A DNA stretch of 64,000 bases, from assembly GCA_019614645.1 (NCBI GenBank), contig JABWDB010000007.1, forward strand, positions 6,957,501 through 7,021,500. Direction: 5' to 3'. A model generated the notes under the pieces. It was not told the DNA's origin. It did no database searches and worked only from the letters and a program-made list of their open reading frames with translations. Position 1 is the stretch's first letter. Each line of letters opens with the position of its first letter. Position numbers and translations under genes: made by a program. Of this stretch, positions 29,401 to 44,400 are shown in pieces. Origin of the DNA: Stratiolaelaps scimitus. Taxonomy: Eukaryota > Arthropoda > Arachnida > Mesostigmata > Laelapidae.

Positions 29401-32400
29401 AAGCTGGGCGTTAGCTGTGTGCAGGACTAAACCCAGTAAAGATTCTTGTAAAGAGACATTGTACCGTGCTAATGGAGATACCTAACCCGGTTCAAAACCC
29501 TTCTGACCTCAAAGAGAGGGGTTCGATGTCCAACCAGGTGCTGGTCTGCACGGCCAGTATGCCTCTAACGTGTTGGGCATTTCTCTGCCTGAGACAAGGC
29601 CCCGGGTCAAAAGTTCTGGGAGCTTTGCTTTGGAACAGCGCGGGGACAAGTGCATCTCACCTTTTTACACAAAAGACACCACTGACTAGTAAACAACAGC
29701 AACTCAGTAAAATTATTAAACGAACCATCTTGGTTGTTCTGGAATCTCAGCCTAGGAACGTCTCCACACAATACAACAACAGATTCAGATTGAAAAAATA
29801 CGATACAGGATTTCTATGTTCAAACCCACGAACGTGTTGCTTCCGTTTGTAGACTTATTTATGATATGCAATACGTAAAGTACTTAAAACGATCAAACCA
29901 TAAGAAAATAGCTTGTCATAAATGATCAATATTCGAATTAATTCCGTATGAGTTTTTTTTGCATCTTCTACAGTAGTTCCAAATCCCCAATTCTGCGAGC
30001 ATTCTGAACGATACTACCGTACATAAACATGTGGACAACATATGAATCAAACTCGTTTAGATAGACAGAAGAGGATTTCAAAATGAGCGCCCTAATAGTC
30101 CAGGTATAGATCATCCAGTAAAAACATCGTCGATGTCACACGGCAATCCCAGAGAAGTGGAACTGGCGGACGCGTTACATCCTTCACAATCTGGGACAGA
30201 GCGTTTAATACACATAACTCTAAAAAACATTTACCACATATAAACAATACTTATTTTTTTATTAAGGCTTGAATTTGCCGAGTTAGGACAGATTTGCCAT
30301 AAATATACATGATAGTCTCTAAGAATGCAACATTTGTTGACATGGGAAATTCAGATTTAATCTTCACAAGTCTGGAGACGACCTGCGGGTTTGTTGTAGT
30401 CTTGTAACAGGATGTTCGTCTTGAACACTGTCATTATCACTACTCTTTGTGGCTGAAGACAGTGAGATACAACGTAACTGTACGACGATCCCAACTCACC
30501 CATCTGACTCACGATCACAAGCGAAAAAGCTAAAACCAGAGGCACCATTACAAGCATAATCGAAGTAAACGAAGTCCCTGATGTCCGCTCCATGCCGTAA
30601 GCGAAGATGCCTTTTAAGACTTGCACGACTGACAGATGACAATTTGCAGTATCAGCATAAGAGCTTTAGGTGTTGAGCTCTGTGACAGCTCAGAAGCTTC
30701 GCTGTGTGAAACACCTCCTTGCACTCTGTACTGAGGACCGCAGAAACGCAAAAGAGGATGCAGAAACGGGAGGGTCGGCTGGGACGATGCCGTGACCCGG
30801 GCCTGAGGAGTGACTATCGGGATAGACGCCGCATTACTTGTACTACGATTGGAACTAGGTCTTCTGCACAGATTAAATATCTGAGTTGACAACGAACTGA
30901 GCAATGCCACGGTGCCGACGGGGTGTTATTGATGTAGGCAAGGCTATATCGGGATTGCTATTAAAACCAAATATCATGCTTAGTGACCTCAGCATCTGGA
31001 GTGAGTATGCACCAACCATTGAGCACATGGAAGCCAGCGGGGGTGACCAAACGAGGGGCGTGACCGGTAATGCAGTGGTAAACCAAACCGCCAGTGTGAT
31101 TCCGAATACATGGAAGATCAGGTTCCCAGTGGTAAGCGGAATCGCTGAGCTGACCCGGGCTATCGACTTAGATACGGCCGAATCTGGGTCAGGGATTTCA
31201 ATCTCTCGTGTAGTCTTGTCTGCGTTCATCTTGACAGTAGTTTTTTTATGAAGCTAACTTAGCTCGTGGCGAAGTAGAACGTTGTGAAGTCTAAACAGGT
31301 TAGATGTTGCTCTTGCAAGATATCTGACTTTTTTTTACACAGTGGACTGAACAGATGGTGAACATCAAAGAAGAAGTATTAAGAAGTTAAACGAATGGGA
31401 CACCTCAACACAGACCGGGAAGAGAGACAAAGTGTTAGCTGGATGCAGGACTTAACCCAGTAAAGATCCCTGTTAAGAGACATTGTACCGCGCCAAGGAT
31501 TGTAACTTCTAGAGATACACCATATAAAAAAATAATTCTATTCGTGCTTCATTTTAACTTATTACACCTTGATAATTAAGAGTTGTTATAGATTTGGAAA
31601 TAATCTCAAAATTACCTAACTCTGTCTACAAGATAACCCCAATGTTATTATTTCAAATTTATTTATAGGCATGTTTTCTATATACATATAGATACAATCC
31701 AATATAAATTTGCAGTTTTTACATAATATTTTCTTCTTTGATGTTCAAATTGTCCTGGGCAGCCCGTTTGCCTTTCGGGGCCCTTCGCGGGCCACGTCTC
31801 GCTTCTTTGCGTCAAGAACCTTTGGCCTCCACGACGTCGCCTATGTTCCCGCCATGACGTAGACGAACATGCGCTTCAGCCTTTGAGCGAAAGATAGACG
31901 AAAACATGCAATACTTACATCGGTAATTGAGGTGACGGGACTTGTGGGAGGTCAGTTGCTTCGATGTATGACACACCTCGTTACATTCCGTGCAGAGGAT
32001 CTCGTGCTCTGCCTTCTGGTGTTCCTCGTACTTCTCGTCATCGGGAGCCATATAACGACAGTACCCACATTGCAGAGGAATCTCCGCCGCGTGTGTACAT
32101 ATATGGTTGACAAGGCTGTCGTCTCTGGAGAATGACCGAGAACAATGTGGGCACTTAAATGGTCTTTCTCCTGTATGCCTCAGCTCGTGTCGCCGCATGT
32201 GCTGTCGCTGACTTGACTGGTAGCCACACGAGTAGCTGCACTCGTATCTTCTCTCACCGATTACAACGGCGACCCGGGCTTCCATGGCGGCTGGAGGCAC
32301 GGGAGCACCCGGTGATAAGGCGACGGAACAGGACTAGACAGCCAAGGGTGATATAGAAGCGGGAGACATCGTCCGGGACGATGAGGTGGCCATAGAGGCA

Positions 32401-35400
32401 GACGCAGCATTACTTATGCTGTGACTGAATCGAGACCTTGTACTCAGGTCCAGAGGCTGATCTGATGGCGAGTTCACCGATGGCACGGGATCGATGGGGA
32501 TCATCGATGCCAACATGGCTGAGTTGCTATTAAAAGCAGGTGTCGGCATCATGCTTAATGCCCTCAGCAGCTGGAATGGATGTAGACCAACCAGTGACAA
32601 TAACGGCGGGGGAAAGGCGGACGCCACCGGTAACGCGCTGGTGAGGTCTCGTATTCTTTTGGATATGTGCCCTCTCTGGTTCTGTTCATCATCTCTTCGG
32701 TCCCCTGTGTATAAATAGTCAGGTATTTTGTAAGCGCAGTATCTAACCTGTTTAGTCGTCAATACCTGCTACCTCACCACAAGCAGATTTTGGTTCATAG
32801 CTGACTAGTCACCAAGTCTTCTCGACATGAACACAGACCAAGCGGCCCCATCTGCCTCAATGGACCCAGTCAGCTCCGCAATTTTGTTGAGCTCGCTCTT
32901 CCGCGAGTCCGGGATCATACCCACCTTCCCGCCTACCAGCGCGTTACCGGTGGCGTCCGCCTTTCCCCCGCCGTTATTGTCACTGGTTGGTCTACATCCA
33001 TTCCAGCTGCTGAGGGCATTAAGCATGATGCCGACACCTGCTTTTAATAGCAACTCAGCCATGTTGGCATCGATGATCCCCATCGATCCCGTGCCATCGG
33101 TGAACTCGCCATCAGATCAGCCTCTGGACCTGAGTACAAGGTCTAGATTCAGTCACAGCATAAGTAATGCTGCGTCTGCTTTTATGGCCACCTCATCGTC
33201 CCGGCCGATGCCTCCCGCTTCCACATCACCCTTGGCTGTCTCGTCTGGTTCCTTCGCCTCATCACCGGGTGCTCCCGTGTCTACAGCCGCCATGGAAGCC
33301 CGGGTCGCCGTTGTAAATGGTGAGAGAAGATACGAGTGCAGCTACTCGTGTGGCTACCAGTCGAGTCAGCGACAGCACATGCGGCGACACGAGCTGAGGC
33401 ATACAGGAGAAAGACCATTTAAGTGCCCACATTGTTCTCGATCATTCTCCAGAGACGACAGCCTTGTGAACCATATATGTACACACGCGGCGGAGATTCC
33501 TCTGCAATGTGGGTACTGTCGTTATATGGCTCCCGATGACGAGAAGTACGAGGAACATCAGAAGGAAGAGCACGAGATCCTCTGCACGGAATGTAACGAG
33601 GTGTGTCATACATCGAAGCAACTGTGTGTGTCCCTTAATGCAAGTATGTCAGATCCGATGGTCGACACCACACCACAAGGATTCAGCAGAACTTCTCGAC
33701 CTGTGAACCAGTAGTTGGAACCCACGGGCTCAATTCAATATGCAATGTCAAGAACTTCCGAAGGCCACGTCGCGTTCATTTCCTTCATCAGAAACAGTGC
33801 CCATAGTTCATAACTACGGAGTTCATGACTAGTTAGGACAGTTCGAAATCAAATCGATGATCCAGGAGGAGAGACCAAAGACCGTCTCCCAGGGATGCTG
33901 CAAACCAGATCAAGACCCTCATTGACCAACGTTGCAGCAGAAACTGAAATAAATGAGCGGTCGCAGACAGCTCTCCTTCAATCGCTAAGCCTAACCCGCT
34001 AGCATCGGCACCACTTATTTCGTCAGCGCCGCTTCAACATCACACAGAACTGCTCGCAATACAGCAAACTATGCAAGACTCTAGCTACAATAGCAGCGGA
34101 AGTTCATCTGCACTGTGACTAAGCGATTGGAAAGGACAATGCCGCAGCAAGCCCATCAACCAGCCATGCCCACTGTGACTCAGATGGTTCATCAGCATTC
34201 TATGCAGCCACAGTTATAATAGAAGACCAGGCAGCACCCAGCACTGTAAGGTCCGCAACAGCAAACCTTCGAGCGGCTACGCTGAACAGAGACCAACTAC
34301 CAATGTTTGCGGATGACATCAAGAGGTTACTTGAATGGTAAGGCAGTTATTCGAAGCCGCCGTGTACCTTCTCTCGGACGTGTTGGAGACAGAGAAGTTT
34401 TGGCGACTAAACTAAAACAGTCGCTCGTTGGATCTGACTCCCTCTGGTAGCCCTTCAGATTCTACAGGATCGCTACGCAGATGCCACTATGGCCGAATGT
34501 GCACACATGCGAGAAGGATACGCCCCTCGAAGGCAACCAATAACAGAGACCAGAACTACTAATTAAGTATCTAAAATTTCGGAGAGATTAGCATAGTGAA
34601 TTTGAGGAACAAGATGGTAGAGCAGATAACTCACAATTGAATTCGTATAACCAACCACCGAGCTCAATGTCAACGCCGATAAATGCAAATACTAGTCCGA
34701 AAGCATCCAGTTCTCTCGGGAACTCAAGCGAGAACACTAGCAGCCAAGGTAGCAATAAAAATAATCTCGCGTTTAGTACGCTCATTGAAAATGTAGTCAA
34801 AATAAGTTCACGACGGTAAAAAACATGAACAAAATATAATGCTGGCCGAACGTAAGAAATTGCTAGCATCTAAAGGGGTATACTCTAGATGGCTACAATG
34901 TATTCAAACCGCAGATAAATGTTGGAATTTTAATTAATTGCCGTAAGTGTAGAGGAAAACGTTTCAGGTTATGAGCCTAATACTGACCGAGCGTAAGAAA
35001 TTGCTAGCAGCTAAAGCTACAATGTAATCATACCGCAGATAAATGTTGGAATTCGAAAATTAATTGCCGTAAGTGTAGAGGAAAACATTTCAGGTTATGA
35101 ACCTATGAGGATAAATAGGAGCTTGATAAGCGTTAATACCTGTTTATCGAGAACTTAAGCATATGTATGTATATTGCAGTTCCGAGAATAAACATTTGAT
35201 TATGATATATGATATATATATATATATGTTATCCAGTATTTCAGCCTCCTTCAAAAAGTGCGATCACACCAGCACTGGTCACAGACAACGCCTAGGTCAA
35301 TACACACATCTCCAATGACGCGGACTATGCCTAGTGATTGTTGACGGGTTACGCGTGTACTTGCTCTAACAATAAGCGCCTTGTTCGCCGTGTACTCTGG

Positions 35401-38400
35401 GATCCTGATTCGCAGAGATCGTTTGTGTCTAACCGTCTGTTGAAAGCGTTGGGTGTCAAGCCCAATGTGTCACAGCCTTAGGTCACTTACCCGATTGGCG
35501 GGCGAGCCTCGAACGTGCAAGAGTGCGACCTATACGACCTAGAACTCGGAAGCCGTTTTGCTCCCTATAATCAAACTGCTTTAGTGGATTGAGATTACCA
35601 GAAATCACCAGAAAGGGATTCTTGAATGAACAGGGCCCTAATTCAGTGGACATGCTATTAGGCATATGTACAACCAAGTACGAGTGTTTCACGACCTCGT
35701 TACCACTCAAACCAAATGTGAATGGTTCTTCTACGGTACAAACAACCTCCGTTCACTCGATTCGATCCGTGTTGAATGTTGTTGGGTTCGTTAACAAATG
35801 TAGCGTAAGGCCAGACATCAAGCACGAGCAACGGGTCCACACGAAGTCTGCTGTCACATATTGCACATCCGCGACACGTTCACTATTTTTAGACGACAGT
35901 TGTTCCTCATGATGGTCGAAAGCAGTGCGAGCGATATCACTTGTGTTGTGCTCCATTGACAAATGCAAGAAAATGACATTGGCTCGTATTGATTATTCTG
36001 TCTCTACTGATGAATTCAGTTGTCCGAGCAAAATCATATTAAAAAATATTCAACCGGGAACATTCCCTCTTGAATTCACTTCTAGTTCCTCTGAGGCACC
36101 AAATCCCAGCCCTATATATTAGCATCATAGACAGTGATAATTCTCTTCTATGCCGAGGAGTATCCGATTTATTCAACAGGGGACAACTACTGGTCAGACG
36201 ACTGATAGGGTGGATACACGCAGTGAAGTGTTTACATTCTGGTGGTTTAAATATAATAATTAATTAGTATTGGAATAGTTCCATGGAATCGTTGGTTGGA
36301 ATCGTTTCAAAAAAGTACCTAGAGTATTTACGTTTAGCACGCATGCGTAATCCAGTCATCAGCAAATCTCTCCAATAGGTGAGACCTGTAGCCTATGGGA
36401 CCCTTTCACATGAAGGGCTTATGTGACATGTGCACGTTCCAAGGAGAGAGAGTAACCAGGTTGGATCAGCCGAAATATCGTAGCACGCAAACTAAGAACC
36501 ATTGTGCAACCTTCTCTAATTCAAAGATAACGTCGACGAGCATTTGCGAGGGAGTTTGAGAGTTTGTCGAGCACGCGAAATACGTGTATTCAAATTTGGC
36601 GCTTTGATTATGATACATAAACATTATTTTCTCTTAATATGTCATTATATAAATCTATATTATATATATACACACACACACATGTATACTCAACAACATC
36701 ACTGTATAACCATTATAGGTATAATACACTGTACGCTGTAATAAATTATATAATTGGGTAGATTAGCATGACAGGTGGCGCCCCCAGTTGCAAAACGATG
36801 AGAGTGTCTCCGTAAGACACCTGTCACCAAGTCACCAGTTACTTGCACTTCATTAAACCTGCCGGTCAGCCATACAAAGGATAGGTCCTCCATTTTAAGG
36901 TCAACCGGCGAGATTCTCTACGGATCTCGTCTTTACTGACGCCAACGTAACATACGGTGTTCGGAAGCCAGTGTTTAGTTTTCCTGACCGTCTTCCTCGC
37001 GGCGTCCGCGGCAGAAGTCCTACGTTGACCCTTGCAATTCAGCCCCAATCACATTCGGCATTCGCCTATTTCTGAATCACCTGTCGGCCAGCAGGTTGCT
37101 TTCATTTTCTTTAGTATGTGTCCCTTGAGTACGCAAGTATGTCAGGTTCCATACTGGACACCACAGCCTGTTCTGACAAGGGTTCAGCAGACGTTCTTGA
37201 CCTACGAGTCAGTCGCAAGAGCCCACGGGCTCAATTAAATATGAAGAGTCAAGAACTTCGAAAGTTCACTTCACGGTCATTTCCTTCATGATAATTTGTA
37301 AGTATTGACCAATTCAAATCTTTACTCAGATCACATAAAGAAACGATTTGAATATTGATGCGCGTTAAATAATTTGTTAAATAATTTATGGTTAGATGTA
37401 TTCTCTTCTATGTTATGATTTGATTCTTTTAAGTATTTTATGTGTTGTATATGATGAATAAGTCTAGAAAAGGAAGCCACATGTTTGTGTGTTTGAATAT
37501 AGAAATTTTGTATTGTATTGTTTTAATGTTAATCTTTTGTAGTTGTATCGTATGGAGACGTTCATACGCTGAGATTTAGAACAACCAAGATGGTGGGTTT
37601 GATTATTTTACTGAGTTGCTGTTGTTTACTTGTCAGTGGTGTCTCTGTAAAAAGGCGAGGTGTACTTTGTTCTTTGCAGTATCTCTCCCTTTCTCTCTTC
37701 CCGCTCGAGGTTGAGGTCTCGTATTCTTTTGAATATGCCCCCTTTCTGGTGTTCGGTCCACTGTGTATAAAAGGTCAGGTATCTTGTGAGTGCAGCATCT
37801 AACCTGTTTAGACCTCAATACCTGCTACTCCGCCGCTATCGTCAAATCCCTGACACGAGCAATATGGCCAGCAACGACCATACTACCGCGATACCCCAGG
37901 ACCAAGGGTACAAGTTTCCTTGTACGGAGTGCAAACGGACGTTTCCAACGGGCAGACTCCTGACGTGCCACAAAGCACAGCACGGGACATTCAGATGCAT
38001 ATACTGCGGATTTTTAACTGTTTATGGTTCAAATGTTGAACTTCATCTGCGTCTGGCACATGGAGTGGACGTACGTGACGTCGAGACACAAGACACTGAA
38101 GAAACCATTTTAGGTATATGAAAATTGCAGTATTTATATAGATTTTGTATATATCGAAAAAATAAAATCAATTTCAACTCAAGATGTATCTCCGTGTGCT
38201 TCTTTCTCAAGATGACTCGTTTATGAATGGGCATCGCTTTTCTTTTACTTATTTTTCTTCAAATTAGATTGATTTTCATATATTTTGTAGGCGAGCTATT
38301 ATTCGAAATGGCGTATCCATCATGCTAAGGTTGATCAATGAACACGCAAATATCAGCGCGCAGCTATTACCCTGGTGACCGAGGTCACTAAACAGCAACT

Positions 38401-41400
38401 GTAGTGTCATTCTTTACTGATGCAATCACCATTTAGCTGCATTGACTGTATATTCCGATGTTGACGCTTAACTACAGCAAACAATAAACCCCTCCTGAAT
38501 ATGAAGTGATTGAGATTTCAGTATCAATAGTCAACGTCATCTGTAGCTCAGAGCAAATTGTATACCACCGTAGTGAGGACTGTCGTTAGTTTCAGATATC
38601 CGTGGAGTGGACGCGATTAAATAATTCTGTATTTATTCTTCTTGGTTAAAATGTCTGAAACTTGGCATTCAAGATTTTCGGAGAATGATTCCACGTGTGT
38701 GTTTGTGAATATGGTATCAGAAGTTTTTAGGAATCTCGTGTTTAGTTTTCCTGACCGTCTTCCTCGCGGCGTCCGCGGCAGAAGTCCTACTTCGACACTT
38801 GCAATTCAGCCCCAATCACATTCGGCATTCGCCTATTTCTGAATCACCTGTCGGCCAGCAGGTTGCTTTCATTTTCTTTAGTATGTGTCCCTTGAGTATG
38901 CAAGTATGTCAGGTTCCATACTGGACACCACAGCCTGTTCTGACAAGGATTCAGCAGACGTTCTTGACCTACGAGTCAGTCGCAAGAGCCCACGGGCTCA
39001 ATTAAATATGAAGAGTCAAGAACTTCGAAAGTTCACTTCACGGTCATTTCCTTCATGAGAATTTGTAAGTATTGGCCAATTCAAATCTTTGCTCAGATCA
39101 CATAAAGAAACGATTTGAATATTGATGCGCGTTAAATACTTTGTTAAATAATTTATGGTTAGATGTATTTTTTTCTTTGTTATGATTTGATCCTTTTAAG
39201 CTTATGTATTGTTTTAATCTTAATCTTTTTTAGTTGTATCGTATGAAGACGTTCATACACTGAGATTCCAGAACAACCAAGATTGTGCTTTTGATTATTT
39301 TACTGAGTTGTGCCCGTGCTGTGCCAAAGCAAACCTCCCGTTGACAGTGTCGTACAGCCCAGCACCTGATTGGACACCGAACCCTTCTCTTTGAGGTCAG
39401 AAGGGTTTTTAGGTATCGCCATTGGCGCAGTACAATATCTGTTTACAAGAACCTTTACTGGGTTTCGTCCTGCACCCAGCCAACAAGGTAACCAGCCCTC
39501 CCATCTTCCTTTATCTCTCCCGGCTCGGAGTTGAGGTGTCCCATACTTTTGGATATGTCCCTCACTGGTGTTCACCCGCTCTTCGGTCCACTGTGTATAG
39601 AAAGTCAGGTATCTTGTAAGAGCAACATCTAACCTGTTCAGACCTCAATTCGTGCCACTTCGCCACTAGCTGAGGTAGCTGCATAGGTAACTACCTACCA
39701 ACTGTTGTCAAGATGAACGCAGAGGAAACCACACGAGGGATTCAGGTCCCTGACACGAGTTCGGCGGCATCTGCGTCGATGGACTAGGTCATCGTCTCAG
39801 CTGACGTATCCCGCCTCTGCACCCCCGTTGGCTGTTTCGTCCAGCTCTGTGCCCTCGTCATCGGGTGCTTCCGCGTCCGGTGTGAGTCACCAATTGACTC
39901 CTACCAGACAAAGACGACTTTATGACCCACACTGTCTATCGCAATGTGAGTACTGCCGTAATATGGCTACTAATGACCATAATTACGCGACACCTCAGAA
40001 GCAATGGCACAAGCTTTCCTGTACGTAGTACAAACAGGTGTTTCCCACGGCCAAGCTTCTGGGGTGCCACAAAGCAGAACACCTCAAATTCGCATGCAGA
40101 TACTGCGGATTTTTATCTGTTCATGGCTCAAAATTCGAACGTCATCTTCGTCTGCGACATGGAGTGGACGCAGGGGACGTCGAGGAGGCCATCGGCTCTG
40201 GACTAAAAAAAAATGAAACTTTGTCAGCGAAGGGTCCCGGAAAACAAATGGGCCCGCCCGGAACAATTAAACCTTTGTGACAGTGAGATAGAGTCTTCCA
40301 AAGAAGACATAGAAGAAAGTATTCCAAGTATATGAAAATTGCAATATTTATCTATTGACTCTCTATCTACACATTGAAAACATACATGTATGTAAATATA
40401 CTTGAAATAATAATATCACAATAATCTTGTAGACAGAGCTAGATAATAATGAGATTATTTCAAATCTACAACAACTCTTAATTATCAGGTTATAATAAAT
40501 ACAAATGAAGCACGAATAGAATTATTATTATTATTATATAACAATGTGATCATAGCATCTGATGACCAAATAAAATTCAATATAATATGTATTTCCGTGT
40601 TTTTCTTTCTCAAGATCACTGGTTTATGAATGTGTATCTCTTTTCTTATATTTATTTTTCCTTCAAATTGGAATTGTTTATAGATTTTGTAGGTGAGCGA
40701 TTCTTCGAAAGGACGTGTCCATCCTGCTAAGATTGACCAGTCAACACACAAATGTCAGCGCGCAGCCATTACCCTGTTGACCGAGGTCACTAATCATCCA
40801 CTGTATTGTCATTCTTTACTGATGCAGTCACCATTTAACTACGTTAGCTGACTAAATTCGATGTTGACCTTTAAATACCACTAACAATAAACCCATTCAG
40901 AAAAGTAACTCAGTCAGCTTCACACATCCGTAGTTACCTGCATTTCTGAATTTATTATTCTAGACCAAGGGAAACTCACAACGGTGAACCCAGTCATACG
41001 GCTGTCAGCTGCAAGGAAACGCTAAACAGTAATAATAATAATAAGAAACACTTTATTCAACGGTATAATTGTTATAAGTCGTACTTATGTGCATATACTA
41101 TGATTGTTCCGGTTGCGCACGAGTTGTGCGCGTGATAGTCTCCAGGGGAATAAATCATAAACACATTTTTTCGTGACTATAAATTTTGGGAGTATATTCC
41201 TTCTGGATCTAGTCGTGGTTTCGATAGTATCAAATATTTTTGCAACCATCATCGGTTGTTTCAACACCGTTTTTTGAAGCAAGATTTTATCTAGGGCGTT
41301 AAGACGCTGAAGGACATGTACAATATTTACATTCTCTTTGTCCCATTTACATTTGATGCCACTCGTCTTATGAAATGTTTATACACTTTCGTTAAAAGAT

Positions 41401-44400
41401 CCTGATCTTTCTTGAGACCTGGCTGCCAGACCGGCCCCGCATCGGTTATCACAGGTTCGACATAAGTTCTGAACAGCATTACATATAGGATTGGATCGGT
41501 AATTGTGAACGTACGCACTATCCAATTGCTTCGCTGACTCGCTTTAAGAGCAACGTCTGCAGTATGTTCAGAGTATTTTAGACTAGTTGATGTGATTATA
41601 CCTAGATCTCTAATAACTTTTTATGATTTAAGTTCTATGCCACCTAGGGAGTGCTTTTGTTTAGTATTTCCGTGTCCAAAATGCAGCACGGCGCATCTCT
41701 CGATCGAAAGACGGCATGAGATCTAGCCGCCCTGCCAATTTCAAAATGCGTAAATTTCAAAGAAGCTCATTCATCGACCCCGTTCGCTCTATCCACGTCG
41801 ATGATATGAAATTGAGAAGCGGAAGAAGTGGATGACGTCAGCTAGTTCAATAGGTCAAATTAGAACACACGAGTGTGACAAACTTCGAAGTGCTTGGTAA
41901 TTCAGCATCAACAGTTCAGCCTGCAGAGCCGGAAGAGCCGGAAGTCACCTGTAGCTCAGGGCAAATTGTATTCTAGCGCAGTGAGGACTGTCGTCATTTA
42001 CACCCAACAATGGACAGCACAATGGACAGTAAGTGAGAGTGAAGCTTCCCATGTAACATCTACATGGAAATCTCTAGATCTAGATCTTACTGAAGTCTGT
42101 CCCGTTAGCAACTCAAAGAAATAAGATCATTAGGCTTCTCAGAAGGACCTAATGCAAGTCATAGAGCTATAAAGTCTCATCATCTGCGAAAAACATGACT
42201 GCTCTTCACTCTCCTCAAAGTGGTGGGCCCGGAAGCTGCTGAATGTCTACAAGACCCTATGAACGCCACAGGTTTGTTAATGTGTTTAAACAACATTGGA
42301 TGAGGCGTCACAAACACTTATCTTACCTCACTATGAATAGATTCAATGTTATTGACAAATTTAATCCAATAATATTGGAGGGTATCAAATGTGACTTCCC
42401 CCGGTTGTAAATAGTTCATCTCTATGCTGGAACAGAAGGTCTCAGGAGATTGGGATAACTTGAGAATTCTCCGTGAGAATGACGGACGTGGATTGTGTCC
42501 TTGGGCCATGGTTAGAAAACGCTGATTATGCTTGTAATGGTGCCTCTGGTTGTAGGTGTTTCCTACGTGATCGTGAGTCACGAGGGTGCGTTGAGCTCTC
42601 CGTATAGGCACGTTGTATCTTACTGTCTCCAGCCACAAAGAGTAGTGATAATGACTGTAGGCTAATATGGTTAACACTGTCCTGGCGTTACATAGGTACG
42701 TCGGGAATCGTCCTGATCAGTCCGGCATGACCGATATGAGAGGCCAGTTGCCCGTGTTCAAGGACCTAAGTCCATGTCAACACAAGTTGCTATCTTAGAG
42801 AATCTTGGCAAATCAGTCCTAAATAGGCCGGTTCGAGCCTTAATGAAAAATTAATAATGTGAATATGTTTTTTAGAGTTATGTCTATTAAACACTATCTC
42901 CCAGGTTGGGACGGGTGTGACGCGTCCTACAATTTCCACCACTGTTGACCTGGTGCTCAACAACAACTAATGTTTTAACCTCTGAAAAGCTCCGTCCGTC
43001 CGGACCACCTCAGTTTTACGTTTTCTGTTTCACTGGATAAAATCCCAGGATGCCGACACGAACTGCAGGGGTTCCACTTAGGCCGATTATGATCCCATTA
43101 CTCATTCGTTGCTGGCCACCTGGTGGGACATGCTATTCCGCAGCGCAACTCAGTGAATCAGATGTCTATAAGGTTTCATGAGGCGCTGATGTTTCTAGTA
43201 TATGGAGACGTCCCCATGAATTCAAAATGAAGATACTTGTCATACAACTGGTCGTACGCCTACACAATCAAATTGAGCAGTGGGATGCTACCGACCTGGA
43301 TACGCTGAAGAAATTTCGGGCTAGGTGTGGCATGGACGCGCAACATCGACGATGTTTGCACTGGATGATCTATACCAGGGCTATTAGGGCGCTTACTTTG
43401 AAATCCTCTTCTGTCTATCAAAACGAGTTTGATTCATATGTTGTCAACATGTTTATGTACGGTAGTACCGTTCAGAATGCTCGCAGAATTGGGGATTTGG
43501 AATTACTGCAGAAGATGCAAAGGTCACACGGAATTCATTCGAATATTGATGAAGATTGATAAAATATGATTAGCTATTTTCTTAAGATTTCATCCTTGAA
43601 CTATTTTATGTATTATATATCATAAATAAGTCTGCAAACGGAATCAACACGTTTGTGGGCCTGAATAAAGAAATTTTGTAGTTTTTCAATCTGAATCTGT
43701 TGTATTTGTACCGTATGGAGACGGTCATACGCTGAGATTCCAGAACAACCAAGATGGTTCGTTTGATAATTTTACTGAGTTGCTGTTGTTGTTTACTAGT
43801 CAGTGGTGTCTTTTGTGTAAAAAGGTGAGATGCACTTGTGCCCGTGCTGTGCCAAAGCAAAGCTCCCAGAACCTTTGACCCGGGGCCTTGTCTCAGTCAG
43901 AGAAATGCCCAACACGTTAGAGGCATACTGGTCGTGCAGACTAGCACCTGGTTGGACATCGAACCTTTCTCTTTGAGGTCAGAAGGGTTTTGAACCGGGT
44001 TAGGTATCTCCATTGGCGCGGTACAATGTCTCTTTACAAGAATCTTTACTGGGTTTAGTCCTGTGCCTAGCTAACAAGGCATAACTAGGTAATCAGCCCT
44101 CTCACCTACCTCCGGCTCGGAGTTGAGGTGTCCCATCATTTTAACTTCTTAACCCCCCACAAATGACAGTCAGATTCAATCTCTACAATATCTCAGTGTC
44201 CCGAATTCAATCTCTATCCCTTTCACCAGAATTCTTCCGAGGTTGAGTCCAGCAGTCATCTTGTGAGGTCCTCCGAGCCCTCCCTCAATCAAAATCGTCA
44301 CCAACCTCAGTTGTTCTTTGCAGTATCTCTCCCTTTCTCTCTTCCCGCTCGAGGTTGAGGTCTCGTATTCTTTTGAATATGCCCCCTTTCTGGTGTTCGG

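Noticed and set aside
40038..40280. 80-codon frame starting in finger 4 of B1 (also in B2)
   Set aside because: It starts at GTG inside a broken gene and follows two shared stop codons, so it was treated as part of the pseudogene.
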